DNA of 64,000 bases. Source: Cephalopachus bancanus (Eukaryota > Chordata > Mammalia > Primates > Tarsiidae). The DNA lies in the NCBI GenBank assembly GCA_027257055.1, contig JAPVLO010000518.1, positions 1,054,001 through 1,118,000 on the forward strand, read 5' to 3'. Positions 12,691-25,015 of this stretch are shown piece after piece (the stretch's first letter is position 1; the number at the start of each line of letters is the position of its first letter). The notes beneath the pieces were generated by a model that did no database searches, was not told the origin of the DNA, and saw only the letters and a list, made by a program, of their open reading frames with translations. Both the position numbers and the translations under genes were made by a program.

Positions 12691-12916
12691 ATAATAGTAA
12701 AATGATTTGTGGCAGAAATTAGTTGGCTAATTGTTCTGCCAAATATTCATTATTGCCTAAAAAGTAATAATTGTATTGATGAGGTTGGCACTGAAGGAAT
12801 ATGAGTCAATCTGTGTTGAATAGATATTTTTATTGATATTTAAATGCCATTTGGAACTATATCTTAAATAAACATTTCTGTATACAGATCATTGCAAGCA
12901 AAAAAATATATATATA

Positions 12917-13204
12917 TTTTTTTGAGTTGGAGTCTCACTCTGTTGCCCAGACTGGAGTGCAGTGGCCGCTCCCGGCCACCGCAGCCTCGACCTGCTGGGC
13001 TCTGGCGATCCTTCCGCCTCAGCCTTCCAAGTAGCCAGAATTACACGCATGCGCTACCACGCCCGGCTGATTTTTTTTTTTTTATTTATTGTAGAGATGA
13101 GGTCTCACCTGCCCAGGCGGGTCTCGAACCCACGGGCTCAGGCAATCCACTCACCTCTGCCTCCCAAAGGCGCAGGATTACAGGCTGAGCCACCGAGCCC
13201 GGCT
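12917..13204 (-). mobile_element. Young CpG-rich Alu, lineage type
   Basis: Antisense, starting GAGTTGGAGTCTCACTCTG and ending GCTGAGCCACCGAGCCCGGC. Contains CGCTCCCGGCCACCGCAGCC and retains many CpGs. TTGCAA-rich flanks suggest a target-site duplication. Confidence 0.92.
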
Positions 13205-13306
13205 TGCAAAAAATATTTTATAAAAATATATCTATATGGTAGTTTGCCTTTTATCCAACTCTAGTTTCCTATGCCATGTCATCAACTTAAGAATTTAGGT
13301 CAAATT

Positions 13307-13500
13307 GTCACAATACTATAAGAAAGATATTGGCAATAATGGGAAACTGCCAGGGGAGAGGGGGTGGAATTGACAGGTGAGGGAAACTGCTAGGGGAAGG
13401 AGGGGCACACCTCATCAACAAGGGTACCTGCATAATCGATGTTTACATACCTAACCCTGAATTGTACTCCACATCTTTAAAGTTAAAAAAAATTTAAAAA
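13307..13500 (+). mobile_element. Short L1 3' end with target-site duplication
   Basis: About 190 bases of L1 3' UTR end in an A-rich tail. They contain two imperfect GGGAAACTGC units and CTCATCAACAAGGGTACCTG. The flanking repeat is AAGAATTTAGGTCAAATT at 13289-13306 and a closely matching copy at 13501-13518. Confidence 0.85.
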
Positions 13501-13518
13501 AAGAATTTTGGTCAATTT

Positions 13519-14419
13519 TCTAAAATTAAAAAGAATCAGCAACTCAAAATGAATATATGCTAAGGCTAGACCAAGATTTGCTTAGAAATCTTGTACAAGA
13601 AAATGAAGAGTACCTAGCAGCAAAGTATACTTTGTCCTTTGTAAAATCTTCTCTTTTAAATGTTCATTAGATAACTAATCACTTAAACCTTTTCCTAAAC
13701 TCCTAGGCTTCAAGGCATTTCCTGATGACTACTCACTTCTGGAATTGTTCTTTTTCCTTATCTTTGGGAAAATTATCTTATGGCTATATTTGAAAATGTA
13801 AATTTATACTTATAACTGTGGAGAGATTTTTGTTATTTTAAGAAGGATTTTAAGACTCATTGTACTAAGTACTGTGTTGAAAATAAAATGTGTAGGATTT
13901 TCTATTTTACCTATAGGGGAAATACTATCTATAATTTTAATTTAATGGTAAGCAAATTAGCTGTGCATTTATTTCTTTTATAATTTACCAAATAATTATC
14001 TGATACCACCTAGTAACATAAATGTCATTTAAGTTTTACTCTTATTTAGTAATTATCTTAATCTAAAAAATGTTATAAATGAATTCAGTTGTGTTATATT
14101 AGAATAGCAACTGTGTTAGTATCTGAACATTTCTCTGTCATATCATTTACTTAATATTATTCTGTGAATTTCAGTGTTAGCAATAGCACTTTTGGATTTT
14201 AAGAATTGGATTTTGAAACTTGGAACATGAATTGTTCTGAAAAGGGTCACCAAACAAATATTCATATGCTATTTTTGTAGACAGATGAATGGTTCATCTT
14301 TATGTCTTCAGTATCAAGGGTGGCACTTTATAAGTATTTGCTTAATAAATAAATAAGCTTAGCAATACATACACACAAGTCTGATCATAAAGTAAATGAG
14401 ACTTTGTCTTCTATAAATC
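13519..14419. other. AT-rich unique DNA
   Basis: Nothing recognised between the L1 tail and the next Alu. Confidence 0.5.
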
Positions 14420-14429
14420 AGTTATAGAG

Positions 14430-14668
14430 GTGAGTGGATTTCCTGAGCCCGCGGGTTCGAGACCCGCTTGGGCAACTTGGCGAGACCGCATCTCTACAAT
14501 AAATCAAAATGAGCCGGGCGTGGTAGCGCGCACCTGTAGTTCCAGTTACTTGGATGGCTGAGGGGGAAGGATCGCCGGAGCCCAGCAGGTTGAGGCTGCG
14601 GTGGCCGGGAGCGGCCACTGCACTCCAGTCTGGGTGACAAGAGTGAGACTCCAACTCAAAAAAAAAAT
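14430..14668 (+). mobile_element. 5'-truncated young Alu
   Basis: Sense Alu beginning at TGAGTGGATTTCCTGAGCCC and ending GAGACTCCAACTC plus an A tail. The target-site duplication is AGTTATAGAG at 14420-14429 and 14669-14678. CpG-rich, same subtype as the copies at 12.9 and 42.8 kb. Confidence 0.92.
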
Positions 14669-14678
14669 AGTTATAGAG

Positions 14679-16115
14679 TTTTATAGTTAGTCTAATCATA
14701 TGCCATATGTGTAATATACTCAGCATATATTTAAATTATTTATTTAATTTTAGGATAGTTGCTTAAAATTAGTTTAAGTATATTGAAATGAACTCATGGA
14801 AGTACCAAAATAGAATACTATGGAAAAGCCCCCTTTAAAAAAAAAAAAAGATAACATTTGTATAACTACATTCAGTTAACTATGTCTATTAGGAATCCTA
14901 CCAATTATGAATTATTAATATTGATTTAGTCATTTTACAAACATAAAAGATACATATATGACATACACATGAGTACCAACAAGACTACGCTTGGCATAAG
15001 CTTTTACAAGTACATAGTTGTTGCAAGTATGAAAATATTTAAGTGTTTTGTAATAGTATCTTTTTAATATGTTGTACTAGAATCAAAAGCATACATTTAT
15101 GTTTTGTACAATTTGGGGCACTATTAGGCACTGTTGTGATTTGTTACCTTAGTTCAAATTTATCTGCGTTACCATCAGTCAAAACTATATTAAAAAACTT
15201 GAGAAAATGTAATATAAATTACATTTAAATTACAAGCATTTTTTATTGTGTACAAGCTTTATCATACATGTATTTATTGTCCAGGTATCTTTGTCTTTTA
15301 TTGTAACGTATTTACCTGTATGTGCGCTTATGAGAATTGCTAGGCTTATTTTTCTCAAGCTAGAAAAACTTAATTAACATCCATACCTCAAAAGAAAAAC
15401 ATTCTTATAACTTCTTGCAGATGGTTGGGGATAATAAATATCCCAGAATGAGTTCTTTTAAGGCTAATCTTTGTTTAAATTTTACAAAGGTATGATGAGT
15501 TATAGACAAGATAGTCCTTCCTTTAAAAAAGAAAGAAAAAGGATAAAAATTGCTGAAAATCTGAACACCACATTCCTATTCACATCACTTTAATAATTTA
15601 TCAAGTGCAGGGCCAACGATATGAAATTTTCATGTATGCGTATTATCCAGACTCATATAAAAGTAACACATGAAAAATAAAGTCAGAGATAAATCACAAA
15701 TACCAGTACTCTTAGCAATGGTTCTCCAAATGATAGTAAAAAATATCATTTCTAAAGAAATAAATTGATTCTAGAAATGAAACAATTTTATCATTGTATG
15801 AATGTTTTTAAAAATTTGGAATTAAATTATAAAAGCCAAAAGTGGATGACAAAAATGACAAAAATAAAATCATTCCTGTTTTAAGTGCAATCAGAATTAG
15901 AAATAGGGTAGGACATTATAAAATTTTTCTTCTTTATAGTCAAGATTACTAGTTAAGGAATGTGTATTGGATAATCATCAGGAGATTTCAAAAATATCAT
16001 TCAGGATCTCCTTCTAGGTACTTTATTCTGACATGTCTCCAAGTCAAGGAGATGGATTTCACCTGAATAAGATATGTGAGATTTTACCTTGAGGTTAATG
16101 TTTTCAGAAATGATG
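14679..16115. other. AT-rich unique DNA
   Basis: Nothing recognised. Short A/T runs only. Confidence 0.5.
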
Positions 16116-16116
16116 A

Positions 16117-16152
<36 letters not shown>

Positions 16153-16175
16153 TGAGAGAGAGAGAGAGAGAGAGA
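16116..16175. repeat. Compound GT then GA microsatellite
   Basis: A GT run to about 16151 is followed by a GA run to 16175. Open frames crossing it are artefacts. Confidence 0.97.
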
Positions 16176-16906
16176 ATATGAGGGTTGGCAATGGGACATA
16201 TAAACGAGAAATAGACAATGTGGAAGGATGGAGAAACAGGAAGATTTATATTCACCAAATGCTGTCATTTAAACTTACTTCCGAAGGGCTTAATTTTAGA
16301 ATAATCCACAAATTATCTCTGACTGTACTTATTTTATCTTCTAAGGAGAACTTAAAGGAGGGAAAAAACCTCAGTGGATCTCCTTTTATTACTGACGGTG
16401 CTGGGAGATAAGATTTAGAGACTGTGTGGCTCATCTGAATTTCTGAATCTGTAATAAATATATCATCACAATGGGGTTCTACGGAGATGCTGGATCCCTC
16501 TTCCAGTCAGAAAAGAGCATTATTCCAGACTCTAGAAAGTGTTGTAATATATCATTAAATTTTGCTTATGATGTGTCTTCGGCTCCTGCCTTAATTGCTG
16601 GATCATGTTCGTTTTTTCTTCTTTTAGGACGAGATGGGTGGAGAGCATTTGCCAGGGCATTCTCCCCCTGCTTTCAGAGGTGGGATGACCCAGAGCTCTT
16701 TGACCTTATTATATTGATCTTCAGTGTAGTCCTCTATCACACTGCTTTTACTCCTCCCTGGAGGCCATTCCTTCTCTTTCACTTGTCCCCCAAGTAAAGA
16801 TCTGTATAAAATGAAAAAGAGGAGTAATAATAATAATAAATAGCTGTGATAATAATTGGTGCAGCAGACCTCAGGTTAAGTGCATTCTGCAGAGCAGCTT
16901 GCTGGG
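16176..16906. other. Unassigned DNA with a decoy-like splice acceptor
   Basis: A fine pyrimidine tract and TTTTAG end at 16628, and a 108-codon frame crosses it (16471-16797). The only nearby donor, GAG|GTGGGA at about 16680, is weak and the peptide shows no family features. Confidence 0.35.
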
Positions 16907-16998
16907 CTCCCAGGAGACTATGCCCACGTATAGTCTATACTATGCATATTATATACTATATCCATGTATAGTCTCCCAGGAGACTATATCCATGTATC
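16907..16998. repeat. Small overlapping local duplications
   Basis: CTCCCAGGAGACTAT occurs at 16907 and 16973, and ACTATATCCATGTAT at 16955 and 16983. The segment has expanded in two steps. No known family. Confidence 0.85.
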
Positions 16999-17164
16999 TG
17001 GAGCTTGGGGGTACCATTGTACCACTACTTTCCAAGACAGGATCAAGCCCTTGCCATTTTCTCAAGCATACAGGAGGTAGAGGGTGCTGTGTTTATTACA
17101 GTCCATTTAGGATGGGGAACACAGCTTTCATTTCTTAGAGGCATCTTTTACATGCCAGTTAAGG

Positions 17165-17335
17165 CACCTTAATTAACCCTCTCCCCTCTTTGTTTCAGCT
17201 TTCTCATGAGTAAAAAGAGTATCATAATAGTCCTTATCTCACAGGGCTATTGAAAAGATGAAATAATACCTATGAAAGACTAAAAGCAACGCCTGGCATA
17301 TAATACTCAAATATTATATATCTATTATCATTATT
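17165..17335 (+). mobile_element. MIR, sense
   Basis: TTTCAGCTTTCTCATGAGTAA, ATCTCACAGGGCTATTGAAAAG and CAACGCCTGGCATATAATAC are in MIR order. Confidence 0.65.
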
Positions 17336-19080
17336 AAAGAGATGTCTATTAAAGCTAAGGGCTAAGAGCTCTTAGGGATGATCTGGATCAGCCATCTAAA
17401 CTTATGGAAGTAGCAAAGGGTGATTGTGGCACATTTAGCAGTGCTTCTCTAGAGATGGGCGGGAGGCCATACCAGGTGGGCAGCCAGATCCTTCCTCATC
17501 ATTCCCCTTGTCATTAGTTGTTGGAATAGGTAGGCAAGGCAGAAGAAGTTTCTCTCTATGTCTCACTAAAGGCTGACTAGAGTTCATTGTTCCTGATATA
17601 ATGATTTAAGATCCATGTTGACTATCATGAGTGCGTGTGAATCTTGACCTCCAGTCATTTCTTTTACAAGTTTACTGGGGTGATTTTTTTTTCTTTGCTC
17701 TTGTTGGTTTGGGAAAATTATTGAAATGCCTCACAATATTGAAAAACCACACACAACCATGACAAAATGGAATTACTATATATACTAAGTAGTTCAAGGG
17801 TCATGTTCTTATAGTGATTTGGAATCAAAATTATAATACATTTTTTTATCTCTTTTGGTACTCGGAGATAGTGGCACTTTAAAGAAAAACCAGTAATTGA
17901 ACACACAGCGTTGATGAGATTTTGCAACAAATAAACTCAGTTTATTTCATTTTCAGAGAAATATGTTTGTTCCTTAGGCTATTCAATCTATTCTGTATTC
18001 AAAAGCAAATGAGTTTCTGTTCATAAGGCTAAATGCAGAGATTTAAAAAATATATATTGACAATATTAGACTCTGCTGATGTTTTTCGTCTTCAAAATAT
18101 ATAAAATTAACACATTGAAACTCTTTGCAGTTGGTGCATCATCAATAATACTTAAGTACTAATTTCAACATATATGCTGTCCTCTGATGGTTGTCATCTT
18201 GAAAACATATAGAAACATCTTAAATATTATTTAATGTTTCTTTTCTGCACATATTAAAGGTCTTTTGTATAAAGTAGTAATGGAATATGCTTGAAATGAT
18301 CAAATTTAATGGACCATGGGGCATTTGTAGCCCAGAAGCTTTAGAATGAAATGAAAACAGCATTAAATGTCTAAATTTATTTTCTTCCAGACTTTCATCT
18401 TACAGTGATTTTCTGCAAGAATGGTATTAGGGTCTTGTTGGGAACATTTAATAGAAGCTATAATAGATAATAACTGACTCTGTAATTAGTCATTTCAAGA
18501 CAGAGGTACTCTTTGAGCCACTGATAAGAATGGAATTGTGTCGCTACATAATGTTTTCATGCTGTCACACCCCAGCAATTCATATTCATAGTCTCCTGGT
18601 GCTAAGCTCATTGCCAATTTAACACAGATGTGGAAGAGATATTTTTAACCTCCTCAGCCTTTTGATCCTTTATTTTTAATTTGAGGGAATGATGGAGTAA
18701 CTTTAGAGTAAGGATAATGGCATAAGTTATCTTAGTGACAAAAATTATCAGAAGATTAATTTGGTATATACATAAAATATGCATATGTATATTCACACTC
18801 AAAATACAGATGTGCAAAACACTATTATGGTAAAATGTAAAATTCGGCCGAAATCTTCTTAGACATTTCTGATTTTTGAGTACTATAATAAAACACTGCA
18901 TTATTTCTCATTTTTTGTTTTCTTTTAAGGGGAAACTATCATTTTTCATATATGTCTATGAATAACACTGGTCCTTTTTTTTGTAGGAGAGAAGTTAGAT
19001 TTTACAATTTACATGTATTGGCTGCATTATATTCTCAGGTATTTTTGTATATGTTATTTTATGTTGTAACAAATATTTCT
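17336..19080. other. AT-rich unique DNA
   Basis: Nothing recognised. About 18480-18640 is less AT-rich and repeat-free and might be a conserved element, but this cannot be judged here. Confidence 0.4.
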
Positions 19081-19560
19081 ATGTGATTGAGTTAAGCACA
19101 AATTGAGTGAGCACCTCCCTTTAGGAGCTTGGGAAAGTGGAGTGTGGTCAAATGCTTTGTGCTCTGGGGTCACTGAGGAGAAAGAGGTAGCTTTCCCCAG
19201 TAGGTCAGAACAGACTACATAAGAGATATGACATTTGAACCCACACCTGAAAAATGGGTAGGATTTTAACAAAAGGTAATGGAGGAAGCATTCTAGGTGA
19301 GAGTGCCCTCTAAAGACAGCCAAGAAGGCAGGAAAGTACAGAACATGTTCTGGCTTAACTGGATCCAAGGATGTTTTCGACTGAAATGAAGAAATTTTAC
19401 TGAGAGATAGATTGGCTGTGGCCAAAACCCGAAGGTCTTTGAAATCACATCGAAGCCATAGGGTTTTAATCTGTGGATATTAGAAAGGTAGAAATGTTTA
19501 CTGGACAAAGGAATTATGTGATCTGATAAGATATATTTGCTTTCTGATTATAGATAATAA
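19081..19560 (-). mobile_element. L2-like remnant, antisense
   Basis: Contains ATTCTAGGTGAGAGTGCCC, AGATTGGCTGTGGCC and CATAGGGTTTTAATCTGTGG, in the order seen in the 24 kb block. Open frames of 123 and 71 codons on the minus strand are chance. Confidence 0.45.
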
Positions 19561-19621
19561 TATGCATGCTCTATTCCTCCCCTAAAATGTACTGGCAAGT
19601 TCAAGAGTATATTTACAATCT

Positions 19622-19712
19622 GGGCAACCCCCTTGGGTCCCCTTCCACTGTGGGAGCTTTTCTGTTCTCTCAATAAATCCTCCTTTCAAAAAAAAACAAA
19701 AACAAAAAAACA
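19622..19712 (+). mobile_element. Tailed ERV-like 3' module, L1-mobilised
   Basis: A 70-base module with GGGAGCTTTTCTGTTCTCTC then AATAAA, followed by an A-rich tail with C interruptions. The 19-base flanks AAGAGTATATTTACAATCT (19603-19621) and AAGAATGTATTTGCGATCT (19713-19731) differ only by four transitions. The AATAAA and its context resemble the R region of a class I retroviral LTR. The tail and flanks show that it was copied in by L1. The source family is unknown to me. Confidence 0.65.
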
Positions 19713-19731
19713 AAGAATGTATTTGCGATCT

Positions 19732-20423
19732 ATAATATTGATTTTCTTCTCTATAGTTAAATTAGCCAATTATATTTTGATGCAAAGCTATGAAATACAC
19801 AAAGATTGACTCCAAGAAGGAAAAGCTCTCTTGGGAAAGAATTTTACAAATTTATCCATAAAAATTTGTAAAATAATGAGTAGAAACCAGTTACATGGGA
19901 GAATGGATTGTTTAAGTAGGTGTTTATCTACTTAAAAGCATCAAATTATTACTTGATGATCTTTCAAGAACCTTTGGTATCTGAAATGGATAGCATGTGG
20001 ATCCTATGCCATAGTGGTGCTATATTTTAATTTGCATAAAATAGCTTGAATTGATAGGATGTCAGATAGAGTTTGTGAGTATTTTTGTCAAGGGAGTACT
20101 GTTTCTAAATATCCCTTTTTGCCTTTCTAGTTAATAAAACACAAATTACAGTGCTAACATAATTCTTGAGTCTTGATATTCAATTGTCAATCAATCATAC
20201 ATCCTGCTTAGTTCTGGAAGTTTGACTGTATTATATACCTTCTAGTACATTTTATTGTTTGGTTCAGTTTGCTCATAGGAAGTGCATTTATAGTACACTT
20301 CTTCCTTCCACCAATTTTTTAATGCAATTTTTTAATAAAATGAAAATTAAAACACTAGTACAACTAATATCTGTATACCCACCACCTAAACTTAGCAACT
20401 GTACAAGATTTATGATAAACTTT
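19732..20423. other. Unassigned DNA
   Basis: No clear element. The end near 20300 may be an L1M trace (AACTAATATCTGTATACCCACC). Confidence 0.4.
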
Positions 20424-20710
20424 TTTTTTTAGTTGGAGTCTCACTCGGTCACCCACGCTGGAGTGCAGTGGCACACTCACCGACAACCCAGCATTGACCC
20501 GCTGGGCTCTGATGATCCTTCCGCCTCAGCCTTCCAAGTAGCCAGAACTACAGGCACGCACTACCATGCCCAGCTAATTTTTTTGATTTATTGTAGAGAT
20601 GAGGTTTTGCCAAGTTGGCCGGGCTGGTCTCGAACTTGCAGGCTCAGGCAATCCATTCCCCTCAGCCTCCCAAAGTGCTGGGATTACAGGCTGAGCTATC
20701 GCACCCGGCC
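20424..20710 (-). mobile_element. Alu, lineage type
   Basis: Antisense, with AGTTGGAGTCTCACTCGGTC at its start and a final GGCTGAGCTATCGCACCCGG. TAAACTT flanks on both sides look like a target-site duplication. Confidence 0.9.
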
Positions 20711-20983
20711 GTAAACTTCTTTCAAAGCAAGTTGACATGGCAAATATTATTTGTTGCTCTTCTTAATGTTAATAAGAACATTTGGTTGATAAACTTGGAT
20801 AGGCCATGAAAGGTTTGCTTATTAACTGGGCTTAGCTAGATATTAGTTAGACACATGGAGTCCAATAGTTGTTATCTTAAAAGTAGTTTAAATATAAAAA
20901 TTTTGCACAACTTTCCTCCATTCTAAGTTACCTAAATGTTAACTATAACTTCTACTTATGCCAATATATTTCATAAACAACAT

Positions 20984-21242
20984 TTTTTTGAGTCAGTGTC
21001 TTAATCTGGAGTGCAGTGGCAGCATGATCATGGCTCACCACACCTCAAACTCCCGGGCCCAAGCAATCCTCAGCTCCCAAGTAACTAGGAATACAGATAC
21101 ATTCCTGGCTGATTTTTTTTTTTTAAGAGACAAGGTCTCACAATGTTGCTCAGGCTAGTCTCAAACTCCTGTGCTCAAGTAATCCTCCTGTCTCAGCCTC
21201 CCAAAGTGCTGGGAGTATAGATGTGAGCCATTGCACCTGGCC
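20984..21242 (-). mobile_element. Older Alu
   Basis: Antisense, diverged dimer, ending GTGAGCCATTGCACCTGGCC. Flanks ATTTCATAAACAA and ATTTCATAAATAA form a target-site duplication. Confidence 0.88.
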
Positions 21243-21647
21243 AGATTTCATAAATAAGTATTTTTAAAGGAAACATTTTAAACATTGTAGCTTCAGACTA
21301 TAATATTCTGAATCAAAGTAGCAGAAAATTGCAAAAATATCTGTAGTGGGAATCAGGACTGTGTGTTTTACGTTCTACAAATAAGTATATGTAGCTCTCT
21401 ATATACACATATAATATGATTCATGAATAGTATGTTTTAAATGGTAAACAACAGTTATTTCTGTCCTCAGTTCATCAACATCATCAATGGGCCAAATATT
21501 ATGATAACAATGAAAATTTTAAGTTTTTCTTCTAATATACATCATTTTACATGACAAATGTGAGCCTCAGTTTTTCAAAATCATGAGCCATATTAGCACT
21601 GTGTATAGTAACTTTTTAAAATAATAAATCACTTTTCTGCTTTTAAG
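21243..21647. other. AT-rich unique DNA
   Basis: Nothing recognised before the twin-primed L1. Confidence 0.5.
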
Positions 21648-21660
21648 AAGTTATTCCATT

Positions 21661-22810
21661 TGAGAAGTGTCTATTATGTCTTTTGCCCACCTTTTAATGG
21701 GCTGCTTATTGTTTTTTCTTCCAGCACATTTGAGTTCCTTGTAGATCCTGGATATTAGGTCTTTGTCAGATATACAGTTGGCAAATATTTTTTCCCATTC
21801 TGTGGGCTGTATCCCTGATCTCTTGATTGTTTCTTTTGCTTTGCAGAAGCTTTTCAGTTTAATGAGGTCCCACTTGTCTATTTTATCTATTATGGCATGG
21901 ACATCTGGTTGATCAGGAATTGGTTGCCTATTCTGATTCCCATAGGGTGTCTATTTTCTAAGATTTGTATAGTTTGAAGTTTTATGTTTAAATCTTTCAT
22001 CCATTTAGAGTTGATTTTTGTGTATGGTGATAGGTAGGGGTCCTGTTTCAATCTTCTGCATGAAAAAGTTCTCAGCTTTACTAATCATCAGAGAAATGCA
22101 AATCAAAACCACATTAAGATATGATGTAACCCCAGTAAGAATGACTATCATTAAAACAAAACAAAACAAACAAACAAAAAACAGATGCTAACAAGGATGC
22201 AGAGAAAAGGGAACACTTCTACACTGCTGGTGGGAATACAAACTAGTTCAGCCTCTATGGAAAACAGTATGGTGATTTCTAGAAGAACTAGAAATTGACC
22301 TTCCATATGACCAAACTGGAATATACCTGGAGGAACTCAAATCATTTTACCAAAAATATACCTGCACATGCATATTTATTGCAGTACTCTTCACAAGAGC
22401 AAAAACATGGAAGCAACCATACTGCCCATCAAGACTGGACTGGTTAAAAAAAATGTGGTACAGTACACAATAGAATATTATGCAGCCATAAAGAAAGACA
22501 AACTTAAGGACTTTAGAGCAACTTGGACGGATTTAGAGTCTATCATACTCAGTGATCTGTCACAGAAACAAAGAACTGAGTACCACATGTTCTCACTCAT
22601 AAATGGACCCTGAACATTTACTATAATACTATAAGAAAGGGATTGACTGTAGCCGGAAACTGCCAGGAGAGGGAAGGTAACTGATCAATAAAGGTAACTG
22701 ATCTCAAATCAGGTGAAGTGGGAACCAAAGGGAGGTCCAAATTTTACCTATATCACGACCACTTGCATACCTAATCCTGAATTGTACCCCACATCTTTAA
22801 AATTTTTAAA
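21661..22810. mobile_element. 5'-inverted (twin-primed) LINE-1 insertion
   Basis: Bases 21661 to about 22062 are L1 ORF2 DNA in antisense. From about 22063 to 22810 the next part of the L1 continues in sense, through the ORF2 end (VQYTIEYYAAIKKDKLKDF at about 22458-22515) and 3' UTR to an A-rich tail. The two parts are neighbours in the L1 sequence, which is the signature of twin priming. The whole is flanked by a diverged direct repeat: AAGTTATTCCATTT at 21648-21661 and AAATTATTCCAATT at 22811-22824. The 3' UTR is of the variant containing GGACCAAAGGGAGG-like sequence. Confidence 0.88.
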
Positions 22811-22824
22811 AAATTATTCCAATT

Positions 22825-23925
22825 GCCTGGATTGCAGCTGTTATGGATATAAATGATGAGTTAAGACTAAAGAAACCAAAATAGTGCTTGAAGGGGTGAG
22901 TCCAGTGAAATTAGAGGAGAGAAATTCATGTCAGGACACATAAGAAAGACAAGAACCAGTGCATGTGGGGAGACATGCAACCTGATAGAAAGGAATCAAG
23001 AAGTCTCTAGAGGGCAAGGAGACAGGAGAGGCCCCGTGTGCAAACCAAAACCTGCAGGGGCTGTTGACACAGGAAGTGCTGACAGATTAACCAAGGACTG
23101 TAAGTACAGATAAGTGAAAGCATCTGAGTAAAGGAGAAAAAAAGCAGCAGAGAGAAGGGTGTTCATGACATAGCCTCAGAGCACAAGTGTCTTAGTGTAA
23201 AGTTTACAGTCTGCTGGTTCAGACTGTTCATGTGTTCACTACCAGTACTCTAGTCAGCAAAACCATGTGGGCTGCAGATATTCTGACATTTTTACATACT
23301 AGCAGAGAATCCCAAACTGTGTCCAGTGTTTTTAAATACAGAAATTGAGTAAAAAGAAGTCTGGTTATTAAAAAGATATGTCTTAAATCCCATAAGAGTC
23401 TGAGCAATATTTACTCTTTATGAAAAAGAGAGAGAGAGAGAGCAAATACCAGCTCACATATGGATTATGCATCACATCTGTTTATAAGAAGAAAGAGAAT
23501 GCTTATTACACAGTATTAAGAGTAGCATTTTTCCAAAGGCATATATCATTTTTTTCTAAAAGTACTTTAAATTCCCAACTCTAGTAAGCACAGAAGTAGA
23601 TTATAATCTACTTCTATAAGGAAACCTTTTTTTAGATGACTTGTGTAAACTTTACAGTGTGTGAAAATATATGTGTATTTATGCCTTTTTTAATAAATGC
23701 TGATCTTTTAGTCAATTTCCCTCTGCATTGATCTGCCTTGCACTCTGGAAAACATTTTACATGTGTAAGTAGCCAGCACTTTTCTCTGTCTTCTTTTTTT
23801 TCCATGTGACTTTTCCAAGTGGGATTCATCTAACATGTAAAGTCTAGGATTCATAATATGCTTCTCTTCTGGAAACAAGTAGAAGATAGGACAACCTTGC
23901 ACTACTTTTGTATGAGTGAGTTATT
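22825..23925. other. Unassigned DNA
   Basis: Purine-rich around 22900-23200, possibly an eroded LINE. A short GA run is at 23427-23441. No gene. Confidence 0.4.
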
Positions 23926-25015
23926 TATTAAAAATCCACTAATATTTTTTGAGTACTTGAAAATGCTGGGAAGTGTTCTACACACTGAACAAAATACCTG
24001 AGATACCTGCCTTGGTGGAGGTTACAGGGTTACAGTCTACAGAATAAGACTGACAATAAATGTTATAAAAACACTATAAGGATATATATATATATCAGTA
24101 TAATGTGTTAGAAGGTGATAATTACCATAGAGAAAAATAAGAGAAAGTTAGAGTCAAGTAAGGTGAACTTGGAATGTAGGGATAGTGAGGACAGGTGGAC
24201 AGGGGTCTGTCTGTAATTTTAAGTAGTGTGTGCAAGGTAGACTTCATTGACAGGATGACATTTGAGCTGAGACTTGAAGTAGGTGAGGGAATTGACCCTT
24301 CAGTATCTGGGAGAAGAAAGTCCAAGGCAGTAGAAATGGCTAGTGCAAAGGCCTTTTATATCTGGGCAATGACAAGGAGCTTAGTGGAGTGAGCTAGAAG
24401 AAAAGCAGAAAGAGATGAGAACAGAGAGGGAATAGAGGCAGATCATGTAGGACTTCGTAGGTCGCCATAAACTCTGCCTTTGAGCTCATTGAGGAGCCAT
24501 TGGAAAGTTGTAAGAAGAGTAGCTGCATGATCAATCAGATGTATGTTTTAAAAGAATTCCTCTGACTCATACTAAACTACACTATAGAGATGTAAGATTA
24601 GAACCAGGAAGACCCGATTTATGTCTAAGGAAATAATCCATGGGAGAGATGGTGATGCCTCAGAAGAGGGTGGCAAGTAGTCAGATTCTGGTTATGATCT
24701 GAAAGCAGAGCCAATAGGATTTACTGGTAGTCTGGATGCAGGGGATGAGAGAAATGTGATTCCAAAGTTGACTCAGAGGTTTTTGGCCTGAGCAACAGGA
24801 AAGATGCCTTCCACTAAGTTGGGAATGGCTGCAGGAGAAGCAGGTTTTGGGGAAACATCCAGTGTTGGTCATATTGCAGTTGTGATGTCTCTTGTATTTC
24901 TAACTGGGGAGGTTAAGCAGCATCTTGACATATGTCTGAAGTTGGGAAACAGGTCTGGATTGGAGATAGACTTTGGGAGAAGTCAGCTTATGGACAGCAT
25001 TTAAATCCAAGAAGC
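23926..25015 (-). mobile_element. Best-preserved L2-like block, antisense
   Basis: About 1.1 kb with GACATTTGAGCTGAGACTTG, GGCTAGTGCAAAGGCC, GATCATGTAGGACTTCGTAGG, GTTTTTGGCCTGAGCAACAGG and GTCTGGATTGGAGATAGAC. The ordered run over a kilobase makes repeat identity clear even if the family name is not. Confidence 0.6.

Noticed and set aside
16471..16797. 108-codon frame with a good splice acceptor inside
   Set aside because: No adequate donor, and the peptide has no recognisable domain; most likely chance.
19054..19425. 123-codon minus-strand frame
   Set aside because: Lies in an L2-like repeat and has no domain look.
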